Source: Symsagittifera roscoffensis (lineage: Eukaryota; Xenacoelomorpha; Acoela; Convolutidae). Taken from it: DNA of 64,000 bases. The position numbers were made by a program, and so were the translations under genes. Below the pieces are notes generated by a model. That model was given only the letters and a program-made list of their open reading frames with translations. It made no database searches and was not told the DNA's origin. The stretch covers positions 66,268,471 to 66,332,470 of the forward strand of contig NC_087063.1 of assembly GCF_963678635.1 (NCBI RefSeq), given 5' to 3'. Positions 12,177 to 22,925 of this stretch are shown here, one piece after another (the stretch's first letter is position 1; each line of letters opens with the position of its first letter).

Positions 12177-12689
12177 GCACAAGCTCTTTGTCTGTGGAAT
12201 TTCTCACCTGGGGGTGTAGAGCTAATGAAAAAGCTGACTTAGCTGCACAATCCTTCAAAAATCTAAAGTTGATAGCTTTTTGTCAGCCTATGCGACGGAG
12301 TTTTGAGGCTTATTGCTGAAGACGCACATAGACGCATTGCCTCTAACTGCGAATCCTCTGCTTCATTTAATTTCAGGTTATTGCGAAACAAACGAAAAGC
12401 AGATGCAGTCGAACATTTTTTTGAAGCATATTACCAAAATATTAAGACCTGTCTACATGATAGAGGATGGCTTGCAATTATCAGAGGCAAACAGACCTAG
12501 ACGCGCCTCATACAAATGCGCTGAAGGCAAAGTCTTTTTCTTCAAAAACTTTCAAGTTGGATTTGATTTGAAACTACAGGAACTTAATAAGCCAAACACT
12601 CCGTTCGAAACGTGGTGTCGAAAGATTTTTACTTGCCTATGCAAAGGAGGTCTAACACCAATTGCCATAGAAGCTCATTGTGCGTAGAA

Positions 12690-13935
12690 AATGCCGAGCT
12701 TCCTTTTTACGGAAGTTCCAAGAAGTTGGAGGACGGGAGACAACAAGGCAATAAAGAGGCCGCACCCATTCTGCGGAAATTTTGAAATACAAGTTAGCAA
12801 ATTGAAATAAAAATAATTGATGGTTATATCTTGATATTGGAATCTGCCGACGACTAACTTTGGAAATTATCTATGACTTCAGTCTAAGAAGTGAACATTG
12901 CGAGCTCGGTTTTCTATAGGACATAATACAAGAATGCAGTACAACAGCTTCATTGAATATCTTTCGAAAGTAGGCACCAAAAGAAGATGATTCTAAACAT
13001 AAGATGAGAATTGTGTAGCATCATCGATAGGCAAAACTTGTGGTCATGAAATACTTCAAGAAACAATTTCGGAGTTAGCAAATGTTTTAGAGGTTTTTGA
13101 TACACTGGATGTGAATTGTCGTTTTCCTTTGTTTTTTTTGTGATATCACAAGTTGTTGATTCCAAACGGTTATCAAATTTTGTTCTGCGAGAACGTGCCA
13201 CTAAATAAAATCTCACGCATAGTTTTAAGCATCGATCAGAGCGTACGATCTAAAAGAAAAGACCAGACTGGAAATTTACGTAAGTTTTGATAAAATAAGG
13301 CAATTTTTGATCATGCAAATAGAGTGACAGCCATGTGGCATCGTCAATTCTTAGAAAAATGGAGGAGGAATACTTGAAACCACCAAGGAAAAAAATGAAT
13401 CAATATTTTACTGGATGGATATGAAATGGGTACAATCCATGCCTAACTAGATATAGGCACGATAAGTCTATTTCAAGTTTGAGATGACACAACTACTGAC
13501 GCGATATAGACGGAAATCAGGAGAAAGCTGAAGAAACTAGAGGCCAAAACTCGGCCCCAACGTGAATATGACTGTGACTCACCACAAGTTTGCAATGGCT
13601 GCTCTGAGAAAGTAATGTGAACAAATGGGAGGTCAGCAACAACTTGCGGGTAGTTTGGAAATACGCAAGGCCATTTTGGCACCAAACACCATATTGAGTT
13701 GATGTGAAAAATGTGAAACTAACGATTGAGTTGATTTGTGATCGATTTGAATTTGGTCCATAACTTGAGGAGTTTCAAAGGAAAACTTGGCAGCAAAACA
13801 TCTTGTTCGGGGCTCCTGGTGAGAGTAATCTAGCAACTGGTAGCTGCTAGAGCGCCATTAAACTAGTCGCATTGGTGGTGAATTATCTTTTTTTTTTGCT
13901 TTTTGATAGTTTAGGACATGAATCTTGCAGTTTTG
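12690..13935. other. No gene recognised
   Basis: AT-rich DNA between the last diverged repeat and the LTR retrotransposon. Open frames here are short, mutually overlapping and lack splice context or recognisable domains. Confidence 0.6.
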
Positions 13936-13940
13936 TATGG

Positions 13941-14750
13941 TGTAGAAATGGTGATTCTACTGTATTACATGATATAGTAACCTAAGCGTGAAAAGATTGA
14001 TAAGCGAAACCGAAGTTGGCACGTGGCAGAGTTGACAAGGGGAGGGATATAGCCTTAAACATGAGCGGACGGGTGATTTAAGCGGATGTCAGGACTGATA
14101 GGGAATGGAGTTACTTAACATAAACTAAGTGTAAATAAAGATAACGAATTGGAGGGTACCGGAGAGCCTCTAAGAGTCAGAACAGTTAATAACTTTTATT
14201 GAGAGTAGTTAGGTCTCAGTCAGCGAAGAGAGCAATGGATACTGAGAGAGAGTTCAGTTGGTTCTCCGATAGTTAGAGAGAACAAATATAGCTAGTTAAT
14301 CAGGTAAGTGGTTCTCGGAGTAAGAGACCAGTAGATAATTGGTTATCATCAGAGATTCTCTAGAGAGAGAGAGAGAATAGTTTAGTGTTAGTGGAGTTAG
14401 TTGGAATTTAATTGCAATTAGGAAATTTCGCCGATAAATCTCGGACCCTTTCCTTTTGATTTGATTATTAGATTATATCCTGGCCATTCAGAGCCTTCTG
14501 TAATTGGACTTTTAATCATTTGATGTAATTCAACATTAGAAGTTCTTGCGATTGTATCGAGTAGACAAGACAGCCGGAAGAGCAATACTTAGAAGGGGGC
14601 AAGCAACATAATACAATACAGAACAGTTGCCACCAAAATAACCCTTTCGGGATTGTAGATAGTAGTGAATCGCGGTTGCCCCGCTGAATTCACAGCCCTT
14701 TCTTTAGGAAAGAGAGAACGAACCTAGAGAAGAAATCCCCTAAATCTACA
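13941..14750 (+). repeat. 5' LTR of the Ty3/Gypsy element
   Basis: Begins TGTAGAAATGGTGATTC and ends CCTAAATCTACA (TG...CA). It matches 19018-19830 throughout with scattered substitutions and small indels, including a longer GA run at about 14360. It contains many GAGAGAG tracts. Promoter elements were not identified with confidence. Confidence 0.93.
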
Positions 14751-14751
14751 T

Positions 14752-14770
14752 TGGCGCTCCTGGGTGGGCA
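14752..14770 (+). promoter_or_regulatory. Putative primer-binding site
   Basis: TGGCGCTCCTGGGTGGGC starts two bases after the 5' LTR. It begins with the TGG that pairs with a tRNA CCA end. I cannot name the tRNA. Confidence 0.55.
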
Positions 14771-14831
14771 TATTCTGGATCGCAGTTGCAAAATGGGTGT
14801 CGCACCTTTGACGACTCGGGTGTAACACGGC

Positions 14832-15674
14832 ATGGAAGAGCAGGACCGGCGGCTGATTGCTGAAGCACCAGTTGCAGCAGCGAACGAGCTGGACAGGCAA
14901 CAAGGCGTATCTGGATTCGGGACAATACTACCGGATAGTTTTCCTTCCAGTAGCTATCAGAACTGGGCACGCTGGAGGAAGCACTTCGCTTGTGTCGCAG
15001 ACGCCAACCGCTGGGCGGATGAGCAGGCCAGGATGGTCCTGCCAACCTGTTTGACGAGCTGGGCTCTGGACAAATTTACAAGCATGCGTGCCCACATTCG
15101 AGTAGAGATCGAAGGCTACGAGAATCCAACGTTGGCTAGGATGCTCGCCGAGCACGATCAAAGGATAACGCCATTTCAGACGCACGCAGGCGCCCGAGCG
15201 GAGTTTAAGAGTTTGATGCGAGGCAAAAAAGAGGGTCTCATGTAGTTCTCCAGACAAGTCCGTACCCTTGGAGGTGTAGCTAATGCGTACATCGTAGCTC
15301 AGGCTAGAGATGACATCAACCGTGAGCAGTTCATCGACGGGTTGTTTGATGTGGGGCTCCAAGACCAGCTCTTGCGGGAAGATTTGGGAAGCCTCGCTCA
15401 GGCAGCTGCTCGGGCCCAGCCCCTGGAGCTAGTAAACAAGACGTCACGGGCCACGAACAGAAAAAGGCTGCATTTCGCGAGAGTGGCCGAGAATGTATCA
15501 GAGCAGGGGGCAGAGGCGAGTCGCGACGCTGGTGGACAGAGCAGTCGGCTGCCACATGTGGGGGCCAATTCGGTACGACAGCAGGTGGGCACTGACCCCC
15601 GAATCGACCAATTGGTGAGTGTCCAGAATGATCTTTCTGACACAGATGCAGAATATGACGTCTATGATGGGTAG
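14832..15674 (+). pseudogene. gag of the Ty3/Gypsy element, one in-frame stop
   Basis: A single frame runs from the ATG at 14832 to the TAG at 15672-15674, interrupted by one TAG at 15243-15245. Near the start of the capsid-like part is a WARWRKHF block, and a typical arginine/glutamine-rich helical stretch follows around 15350-15480. The usual role of such a protein is to form the virus-like particle. The frame does not continue into the CCHC knuckle at 15838, which lies in a different frame, so there has been an indel between them. Confidence 0.8.
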
Positions 15675-15837
15675 GTTTGTTAATTCTATTATCCCTGCCC
15701 CACCCGGAGAATTTACCCGCCCTGATTAAACCCAACGACCCCGGCAGCTCTTTGACCCTTACCCCGGCGAGCACCGTCGAAGTTAGTGCAGTAGAGTCGG
15801 ACGCTACGGGGTGAAGAGCCAGGTACCCCGTGGCAAA

Positions 15838-15879
15838 TGCTACGCATGCGGTCAGATGGGTCACTTTGCAAAGGAGTGT
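15838..15879 (+). pseudogene. Nucleocapsid CCHC zinc knuckle
   Basis: The translation CYACGQMGHFAKEC fits C-x2-C-x4-H-x4-C exactly, followed by PRK. This is the nucleic-acid-binding knuckle at the end of Gag. It is out of frame with the gag frame upstream and has no start of its own. Confidence 0.88.
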
Positions 15880-16185
15880 CCGAGAAAGGCTTCGGTTCTA
15901 TTAAACTACTGAGGGCCGAGGCAATGATATAGTTTAAAGGAAATTTTGTCCCGGCCGACTTACAGAGACTACAGGCACCGAAGCGAGACGAGACTACGTA
16001 CGGTTCGTATAGACGGAGCCACAACGAGTGTTCGAAACGAGATGCAGACGTAGACAGTAAAATTTTGTGGTAACAGGATCAAGTTCTGTCGATTTTGGAG
16101 CAATAACCTCGGAGCACGGAAATCTCTTCCGGGCGGGAAACGAGAGAGCAACCTCAGGTACGTGTCGAGCAAGTGGGAATTAGTC

Positions 16186-16260
16186 ACGATATCTACGGAC
16201 CCCGGGAGAACCCAAGTCGAGGCCTTGCTAGATACGGGGGCCACGACTGACCTCATGTAG
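16186..16260 (+). pseudogene. Retroviral-type aspartic protease fragment
   Basis: The translation includes ALLDTGATTDLM, the active-site D-T-G-A motif with D at 16231-16233, preceded by a hydrophobic pair. A TAG stop follows at 16258-16260, so the protease is truncated after the catalytic loop in this frame. About 650 bp of residual pol sequence follows without a recognisable reverse transcriptase. Confidence 0.8.
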
Positions 16261-16912
16261 CTCGAGATCTTTTAGACTCGTCTCAGAATGAGCCAGATCG
16301 GGGCACATTAGATGAACCGGAAATGAAAGTGGGTGGACGTATCAGCACCCGTCTGAAATTGGGGGCTGTCGACAAAGATCTTGATATGCTAGTTGTTTCG
16401 AAACTGAAAGCAGAGATGGTTACCGGACTTCGATCGCTGAAGGAAAATCTGTGCACGTTAATATTCAGCTAGGATGAAGATTTCCTGTGGACTGGAACAA
16501 AAGAGGGTTTCAAAGTTCCCATACGTTATCTGCCACCCATTGAACCCCCAAAGTGGATTCTCTCGACCCCCCATGATCCAGGAGGGCAGAATAAAGGAGA
16601 AGGCGATTCGAGTAACGAGAAGAGGAGGCAGCTGATAGTGAAGATAGCAGCTTACCTCGAGCAATTCGATGGAGTCCCATCTGATGAGGGAGGATGGCCA
16701 GCTAGTTTTGACGATCACTCAGCGGGAGCGATTCGTGGAAGCAAGGACGATGGCGATTTGGGGGTTGTCCCAAAGCGATCTCGTTAGAAGAGGCACTGCG
16801 AAAGTGCAGACCTCTGTGTGTACCGGAAACAATTGCAAGTGTCAACGAGACAGCGACGAATGAAGACGACGACAGCGAGTCGATTCGATGGAAACGAACA
16901 TCAGGCGGATTT

Positions 16913-18153
16913 GTGAAGATGCAGAAAAAAGATGAAGTGATTGCTCAAGTATTCTTCTGGGCGGGACTAGGCAATGGGACGATTGATATGCCGTCACTGG
17001 GAACGAACATCATTCCGAAGGAGCAGGCCATGCAGCATGGACCTGAAACGCTGGCCTACTGGTCAAGATGGGATGAAATGAGTATTAAAGATGGAATACT
17101 CTACAAGAAGTGGTTTCAGGGCGATGGCTCCAGGCCAACCTTTCTGACGATATTTCTGGTGGCTGGACCGAGGGAAATTCTGAGGCAATTCGATTTGATA
17201 GAGACTGGCGGGGGACAGCTTGCAGCCGAGAAGATGCTGGCAAGTTTACGACTAAGATATTGGTGGCCGGCGATGAGAACGGACGTTGAAAGAAAAGTCC
17301 AGGAGTGCTTAAGCCGAGGAGTCCAGATGACAATGAAGATGAAGCGGGCAGAGGGCCTGGCTTCCTTTGATCCCGGGATCCAATTCAGCGCGGTGGGACT
17401 AGATGTCTTGGGACCATTGACAATGACGACGAGTACCAGAGCGAACCATGTGCTTGTAATGACGGATCTATTCACAATGTACACGATTGCAGTTCCTCTG
17501 GTGTTGACGGATTCTGCTGATGTAGCTCGTGAGATAGTGGAGAACTGGGTGCTGAAGTGCTGAAGTTTGGAGCTCCCAATGTGCTACATACAGATCAAGG
17601 AAAAAGTTTTAGTTGCAAAATGATTGAAGAGATGTGCCGACTTTTGGGTATTGGCAAAAATCAGACTTCTCTCTATAAGCTGGATCGTACTGGACAGACG
17701 GATGGACACAACACGAAAGTTGCCGACAATCCAAATACCTGGGACACGGCGTTGTCGTACTTGAATTTTTTGTACAACACGACGATCAATCGAAAAACGG
17801 GAGCTACGCCGTTCAGTATGGTGCATGGAGAGGAGAGCCAGTATCTGGTTTACCTGTTCTATGCAAAACCTCCTGACGAAGTGATGATGAAAGATGGTTT
17901 TGCCGAATGGCTGGACGAACAGTTCCGAGACGCACACAGCAGCGCAGGAGAAACACTTGGGACAGACCAACGTGGAAGAACTATACCTGGAAGAAAATTC
18001 ACGCAGAACCCTATGCGAGTAGTGACAAGATCTGGGTGTGGTCACAAGAGACGATTAAGTCAAAGAAGTCTTTTGACCTGTGGGACCATATCTTGTGATA
18101 GCCAGAATGTCCGAAGTCAGGTACAAGTTGTCACAGGTGTGCAATCCGAGTAA
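16913..18153 (+). pseudogene. Integrase of the Ty3/Gypsy element, frameshifted
   Basis: The first frame (16913-17563) contains the upstream domain, including LRYWWPAMRTDVE, but the zinc-binding HHCC pattern is not intact: the second cysteine of the usual pair is replaced in LSRGVQM. The core follows with GLDVLGPL (first catalytic D) and a change of frame at about 17557, caused by a tandem copy of the 8-mer TGCTGAAG. The second frame (17557-18153) has LHTDQGKSF (second D). The third acidic position falls in GQTDGHN, which has D where E is expected, and sequence directly after it is missing. The integrase is therefore inactive. Confidence 0.88.
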
Positions 18154-19004
18154 GGTGAAGTTTCCGTATTTTGACATGATGAAACGTTATGTTGAGGAGA
18201 TCGTTGGTCAGCTAATTTTTCTGATGATACGGAGACGATGGTCGAAGACGAGGCGTTTTGGGCAAACAACAGTTAAGGATTCAACCATGATCCCGGCCCA
18301 AGGCAAGAAGTTTTGGGAAAATTGCCGCAAAGAAATCGGATAGTGGTGGAGCCACTAGTTATTCCTCCTGGGCTAAACGGAGGCTTGCGACGACAGAGCG
18401 ACGCGGTGAAAACGTACGACGCAACGGAGATTGAAGCCAGAAGAGAAGAAGAGCCCGCGAATCTCCCCATCGAAGCTAAAGGTAGACCTCCAGGTGAGCC
18501 GGCGATGAATTAACCTAAGATGAAAAGTGGGACTACAGATGTAGGTACACCAGTTCGTGTAAGAGGACCTCCAGCTAGGTTTGGTATAGATGATTTTGTG
18601 AATTAAAACTAGTTTTTGAAACTTTTTTGCTGAGCTCATTGGTGCTTGTTTAATATCTAAGCGCGATCCCACCTCAGAGTATTGCTAAACATTGCGTTAT
18701 TAATGAATTTTAGCTACTTTTTGAAAAATAGGTTGGGTCGCACTGCGAGGAGTAAATTTATTAGCAGTCAGGTCCCCTAGTTAGGATTTCTGTAACAAAT
18801 AGTGCTTACTAGTCGAAGTTGATTAACCAAAATGGGACCGACCAATGGGTCTGCGATTAATTGGCGTAAGTGAGGAACTAGATTAGGAAGTCAAAATGAC
18901 ATTGAGTAGAGTGAACTGATTATGATAGGTTAAGGGTTAATCCAACCTAGTGGAAAGACGGTAACAATTTTTGTCATTAGCATATTTCGGGAGAATAATA
19001 GACT

Positions 19005-19017
19005 TAGAAAGGAAGAC
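19005..19017 (+). promoter_or_regulatory. Polypurine tract
   Basis: AGAAAGGAAGA lies immediately upstream of the 3' LTR, the expected position of the plus-strand priming tract. Confidence 0.7.
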
Positions 19018-19830
19018 CGTAGAATTAGTGATTCTACTGTATTACATGATATAGTAACCTAAGCGTGAAAAGATTGATAAGCGAAACCGAAGTTGGCACG
19101 TGGCAGAATTGACAGGGGGAATGATATAGCCTTAAACATGTGCGGACGGGTGATTTAAGCGATTGTCAGGACTGATAGGTAAGGGCGTCACTCAACTTAA
19201 ACTAAGTGTAAAGAAAGATAACGAATTTGAGGGTACCGGAGAGCCTTTAAGAGTCAGAACAGTTGTTAGCTACTACTGAGAGTAGTTGGTTCTCAGTCAC
19301 AGAAGAGAGCAATTGATACTGAGAGAGAGTTTAGTTGGTTCCCCGTTAGTTAGAGAGAACAATTATGGCTAGTTAATCAGGTAATTGGTTCTCGGAGTAG
19401 GAGACCAGTAGATAATTGGTTCTCATCAGAGATTCTCTAGAGAGAGAGAATAGTTTAGTGTTAGTGGAATTAGTTGGAAGTTAATTGCAATTCGGCAATT
19501 TGGCCGATAAATTGCGCACTCTTTCTTTTTGATTTGATTATTAGATTATATCCCGGCCACTCAGAGCCTTCTGTTATTGAACATATAATCATTTGAAGTA
19601 ATTTAACCTCTGAAATTCTTGCGATTGTATCGAGTAGACAAGGCAGCCGGAAGAACAATACACAGAAAGGGGCCAGCATTATAATACAATACAGAAAAAT
19701 TGCCACCAAAATAACCCTTTCGGGATTGTAGATAGTAGTTGCCCCGCTGAATTCACTGCCCATGGGACGACTTTGCGGTGTCGTTAGGAAAGCGAGAACG
19801 AACCTAGAGAAGAAATCTCCTAAACCTACA
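19018..19830 (+). repeat. 3' LTR of the Ty3/Gypsy element
   Basis: Homologous to 13941-14750 from CGTAGAATTAGTGATTC to CCTAAACCTACA. The first base of the usual TG start is mutated to C. It differs from the 5' LTR by dispersed point changes and an insertion near 19762-19780 (gggacgactttgcggtg). Confidence 0.93.
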
Positions 19831-19835
19831 TATGG

Positions 19836-20385
19836 CTATAAAACCAAAATTGAGGTCATTTTCTGGAAAAATTGACACGCTGTCAAGACAGAAGGACGGT
19901 TAACCCGGCTTCTACCCAAATTTTCTTGTCGAGTGATTGCAGCGTAGAGCCGTTGCTGCATCTTATTGATTGTCATTGATTTGGCTATGCTCGTAAGGAT
20001 CCCATCTTGGAATGCAGCGATACACATGAATCGGAAACATATCCAAGGTGAGAAAGTTGAACCAAAGTTAAAAAGGAGTGTAAAGGAAAACGATGCTTAC
20101 CGTTTGGCGGCGAGTAATCCGAAAACTCGGTGTTGAATCAGTGATGGTGACTTTCTGTCGTATGAATATACATTCATGCGATTTTGAGGGTGCCTTTTAT
20201 ATTTGGTTTTAATTAGTAACAATGTTGAGTAAGAACTTGCATCAGATATTTGTGGCTATACAATTTTTTTCCACGACCACTTTCATTGAGACAGTGATCC
20301 CATTAAATTCTGTTACACGTTTTATTAACCCAAAAACCCAAAACAGCATTTTAACACCTTGATGGAGAGAGCGTTCTCATCACCA
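19836..20385. other. No gene recognised
   Basis: Unique-looking AT-rich sequence between the LTR element and the next MITE. A short antisense frame (20027-19836) has no family resemblance. Confidence 0.55.
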
Positions 20386-20946
20386 GCGGATTTGAATGGG
20401 AGGGGGCGGAGGGGACGTCCCCCTTCTCTCAGAGGTTCGACCCCCTTTGTACTATTTTGAGATATCCCTTTTTGGTTTACTGACCTTAAAAATTTTCTAA
20501 AGGCGCCTAGGGCGCCAATATATACTAATTTTGAGGGGGGAGCGCGCGCAGAAAAACCGCGATTTTTTGGTATAAATTTTCCAAAAGTGCCTAAAAACGC
20601 CTTTTTTGGCCTGTTTTTTTTCAAGATTTTTCTACGATTTTCTCGAGGGGTGGGGGGGTTGGTCGGATTTTCAAAAAATTTTTTTTGACCTTTTTTTTGT
20701 GTCGAGCAAAGTAAACTTCCGAGCTCTCCTAAAGCACTAAAAAGACTCTGTTTTGGTAAAACTTTCTGCGCGCAGAGAAAATTTTGAAATAACAGGCCAA
20801 AGTAGGCGTTTTAAGGAATTTTTTGTTAAATTATGAACAATATATCGCGTTTTTTTGGCGCACGCTTCCCACTCAAACTTATTAAATATTGTCCTGAAAG
20901 GAAAAAGGCGTTCGCCCCACCCCGTCCCCCCTAAATCCGCCACTGG
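20386..20946. mobile_element. Composite hAT-like MITE pair (CAGGGGCGG family)
   Basis: Starts CCAGCGGATTTGAATGGG and ends CCTAAATCCGCCACTGG. The first half (to about 20650) carries the family in one orientation, with GGCGCCTAGGGCGCC near 20505. The second half (from about 20640) repeats the family's other end in reverse (GAGCTCTCCTAAAGCACTAAAAAGAC near 20722). This looks like one element inserted in, or fused with, another. No clear target duplication. Confidence 0.65.
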
Positions 20947-20984
20947 TTCGACCTAAAAAAAGGGTCGACTAAATTTAAAAAACA

Positions 20985-22250
20985 TCTGGTTTTGACTAGC
21001 TAGCCTCTCGGATCCACGGGAAGTGAATCAGAACGCATCTTGCGCAATTTTTTGTGCAAGGGAAATTGGGGCTTAATCTAAGTTTAGTAAGAGCTGATAC
21101 AATCAATTTAGTCAGCCCAAAAATATTGACATTATTTTTACGCTCGCAAACAAAACTCCACAGCATAAAATTTAACCAATACAAAACCTAATCGGAATAA
21201 ATTCGAAAATTACTGGGTTCTAAGACAATTAACAGAAAGTTGTGTTTCTATTTGGGGGCTATTCTCATGCGCGAAGGACCGAATGAGCGAAAAAAATCGA
21301 GAGCGAAAGACCGAAAATAAAATTAGCCGGAAGTCAATTTTTAAAAAGAAGCAATTGCCATTCAATTAAATGAGTTAAATAAAGCAATGTTTTGCTTCGT
21401 TCATAACGAAACCCTTGAAATAAAAAATTTGTCCGAATTTTGCGGCGGTCAATGACAATTTGAAAATTTTGCATATTTCTGCAGTTTTTATATTCGGCCA
21501 ATATCAATACTCCAGTCCCTGGAAATGTTTACTTTCTTTCCAAATTTTAGATTACTGAAATCTGATTGGCTGATTTTTGTTTTCGCGCATCGGTCCTTCG
21601 CGTATGAGGGACTCCACCTTTCTATTTTTCTTACTAATTAACTAACTAAGAACTTGCCTAGGCATTTACTGAGTCCACGAACTATGCATGGAGTTAAGAA
21701 TTGAGTTATTTGTTTACGTTTTATTACCACAAAACAACCCATTGACATCTTCTTGAAGGGTTGCCCATGCATATTTATCTGTTTTTGGCTAACTAGACAC
21801 TCACGTCCAGGGGGTGGATCGAAGTGCATCAAAATGCATTTTGTAATGAACTTTCCAAAAACCCAAAGAAACTTGGATAGTTTTTTTTGCTGTGAGAAGG
21901 GAAAATGAGTTTAATTGAAATCTTAGGAGAGCTGAGTTGCTCAATTTAGTTGACCCAATCATACCAACATTATTTTCAACGCTCGAGGACTAAATCCCCA
22001 GAATCAATTCTCTCCAAAACAAAATAAAACTGTTTTTGACTAACTAGATAACTCGGATTCACGGGATGGATCGAAGTGCATCAAAAACGCATTTAGTAAT
22101 GGAAATTTGCGGATGAAACCCCCCAGGACTAAACCATTTTTCGATTGCTGCGCCAACAAATACTTCAAAAATTTTGGAATTTTGATGGCCGCGCCAGCGT
22201 TGTAAAATGCCTGAAAATTAGAATTTAAAACTTCAATTTCAAACACCGAA
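20985..22250. repeat. Three copies of an unclassified repeat
   Basis: Related blocks occur near 20990, 21780 and 22030: TTTTGACTA(G/A)CTAG, CTCGGAT(C)CACGGG, ATCGAAGTGCATCAAAA-GCATTT, and, in the first two, GAAA(C)TTGG followed by an inverted-looking GAGCTGA...CAATTTAGT(C/T). The copy near 20990-21190 is separated from the others by the MITE at 21254-21618. No coding content recognised. Confidence 0.6.
21254..21618. mobile_element. Mutator-like MITE (copy 2), perfect 9-bp target duplication
   Basis: 365 bp, from GGGGGCTATTCTCATGCGCG to CGTATGAGGGACTCCACC, flanked by tttctattt at 21245-21253 and 21619-21627. A 9-bp duplication with long terminal inverted repeats fits the Mutator superfamily. 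No transposase is encoded, so it depends on a source elsewhere. Confidence 0.9.
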
Positions 22251-22403
22251 TTTATAAATAAATGTAAATTAAATCAACATCAAAGTTGTGGATAATGTTT
22301 GTTCAACACAGCCCAACGGCTATAATGCAAAGGCAACAGAAAAAATACACAAATAACGTGCAAAATAAACTTTTCAAAATTTTGATAAGTATCTGAGGTT
22401 AGA

Positions 22404-22855
22404 TTAGGGGTCGCAGACCTCTACTATAGAATCTTCTTCTTCTTTAATGGAGGTCAGACTCAATTTTGAATCAACAGACGAAGTAGGAGAAACGGCACCT
22501 TCTCTATTGTTCGTTTCTTGATCTTTTTCTGGGGTTATATCTAGTTCCAAAGTAAAACTGGCTGTAACTGGTTGCGCGCAAGGCTCCACCGTAACCTGCG
22601 ACAACGGGATGTCAGATGAATCTTCACTTTTGGATGATTTTGATTTGGTTTTAAGAATTTCAGCAGCTTCCAGAGGCGTTAGTTTATGTTTATGTAGGTA
22701 GTGCAGCTTAAGATTCTGTTTCTGCTTGCTTCTGTGTTCGCAAAGAGTGCATGCAAACGGCCGAGAAGTGGCATGATCTGCAATTTCGTGATCCTTCAAA
22801 TTCTGTCGGCTAGAAGCACTGTAGTCGCAATGCCCACAAGAGAAAACCTTTGCAG
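22404..22855 (-). CDS. C2H2 zinc-finger protein, exon 2 (two zinc fingers, C-terminus)
   Basis: Second and last exon, joined in frame to 23718-22926 across a 70-bp intron (donor G/GTACC at 22925, acceptor TTTAG/CTGCA at 22856). It encodes two adjacent C2H2 fingers. The first, FSCGHCDYSASS...H-EIAD-H, has C-x2-C-x12-H-x4-H; the second, FACTLCEHRSKQ...H-YLHK-H, has the same spacing. They are joined by the short linker ATSRP. The exon continues with LTPLEAAEIL, a serine-rich acidic tail, and IKEEED, which fits the psi-K-x-E SUMO consensus. The stop codon is at 22404. Two fingers alone bind DNA weakly in most families, so partners are likely. I do not recognise a named orthologue. Confidence 0.82.
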
Positions 22856-22925
22856 CTAAATAAAAGCGATTGATTTAAATAAGGCATTTTTTTAAAAACT
22901 CAAAAATTTGAAAATTTTTTGGTAC

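Larger units (their letters stand above)
13941..19830 (+). mobile_element. Ty3/Gypsy LTR retrotransposon, whole-length but defective
   Basis: Two near-identical LTRs bound a 4.27-kb interior with gag, a CCHC knuckle, an aspartic protease motif and an integrase, in the order usual for Ty3/Gypsy. The element is flanked by a perfect 5-bp target duplication, tatgg, at 13936-13940 and 19831-19835. About 650 bp separates the protease motif from the integrase region, where an RT plus RNase H region of roughly 1.5 kb would be expected. I find no RT active-site box there, so RT/RNase H has been deleted. In-frame stops in gag and after the protease, and a frameshift in integrase, also disable it. Confidence 0.92.

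Noticed and set aside
12303-12687. Overlapping 65- and 124-codon plus frames
   Set aside because: They lie on two diverged repeat units; the frames are not shared with other units.
14928-15864. Antisense frames opposite gag
   Set aside because: GC-rich gag coding leaves the other strand open by chance; no domain.
17584-18045. 153-codon minus-strand frame
   Set aside because: Antisense shadow of the Ty3/Gypsy integrase.
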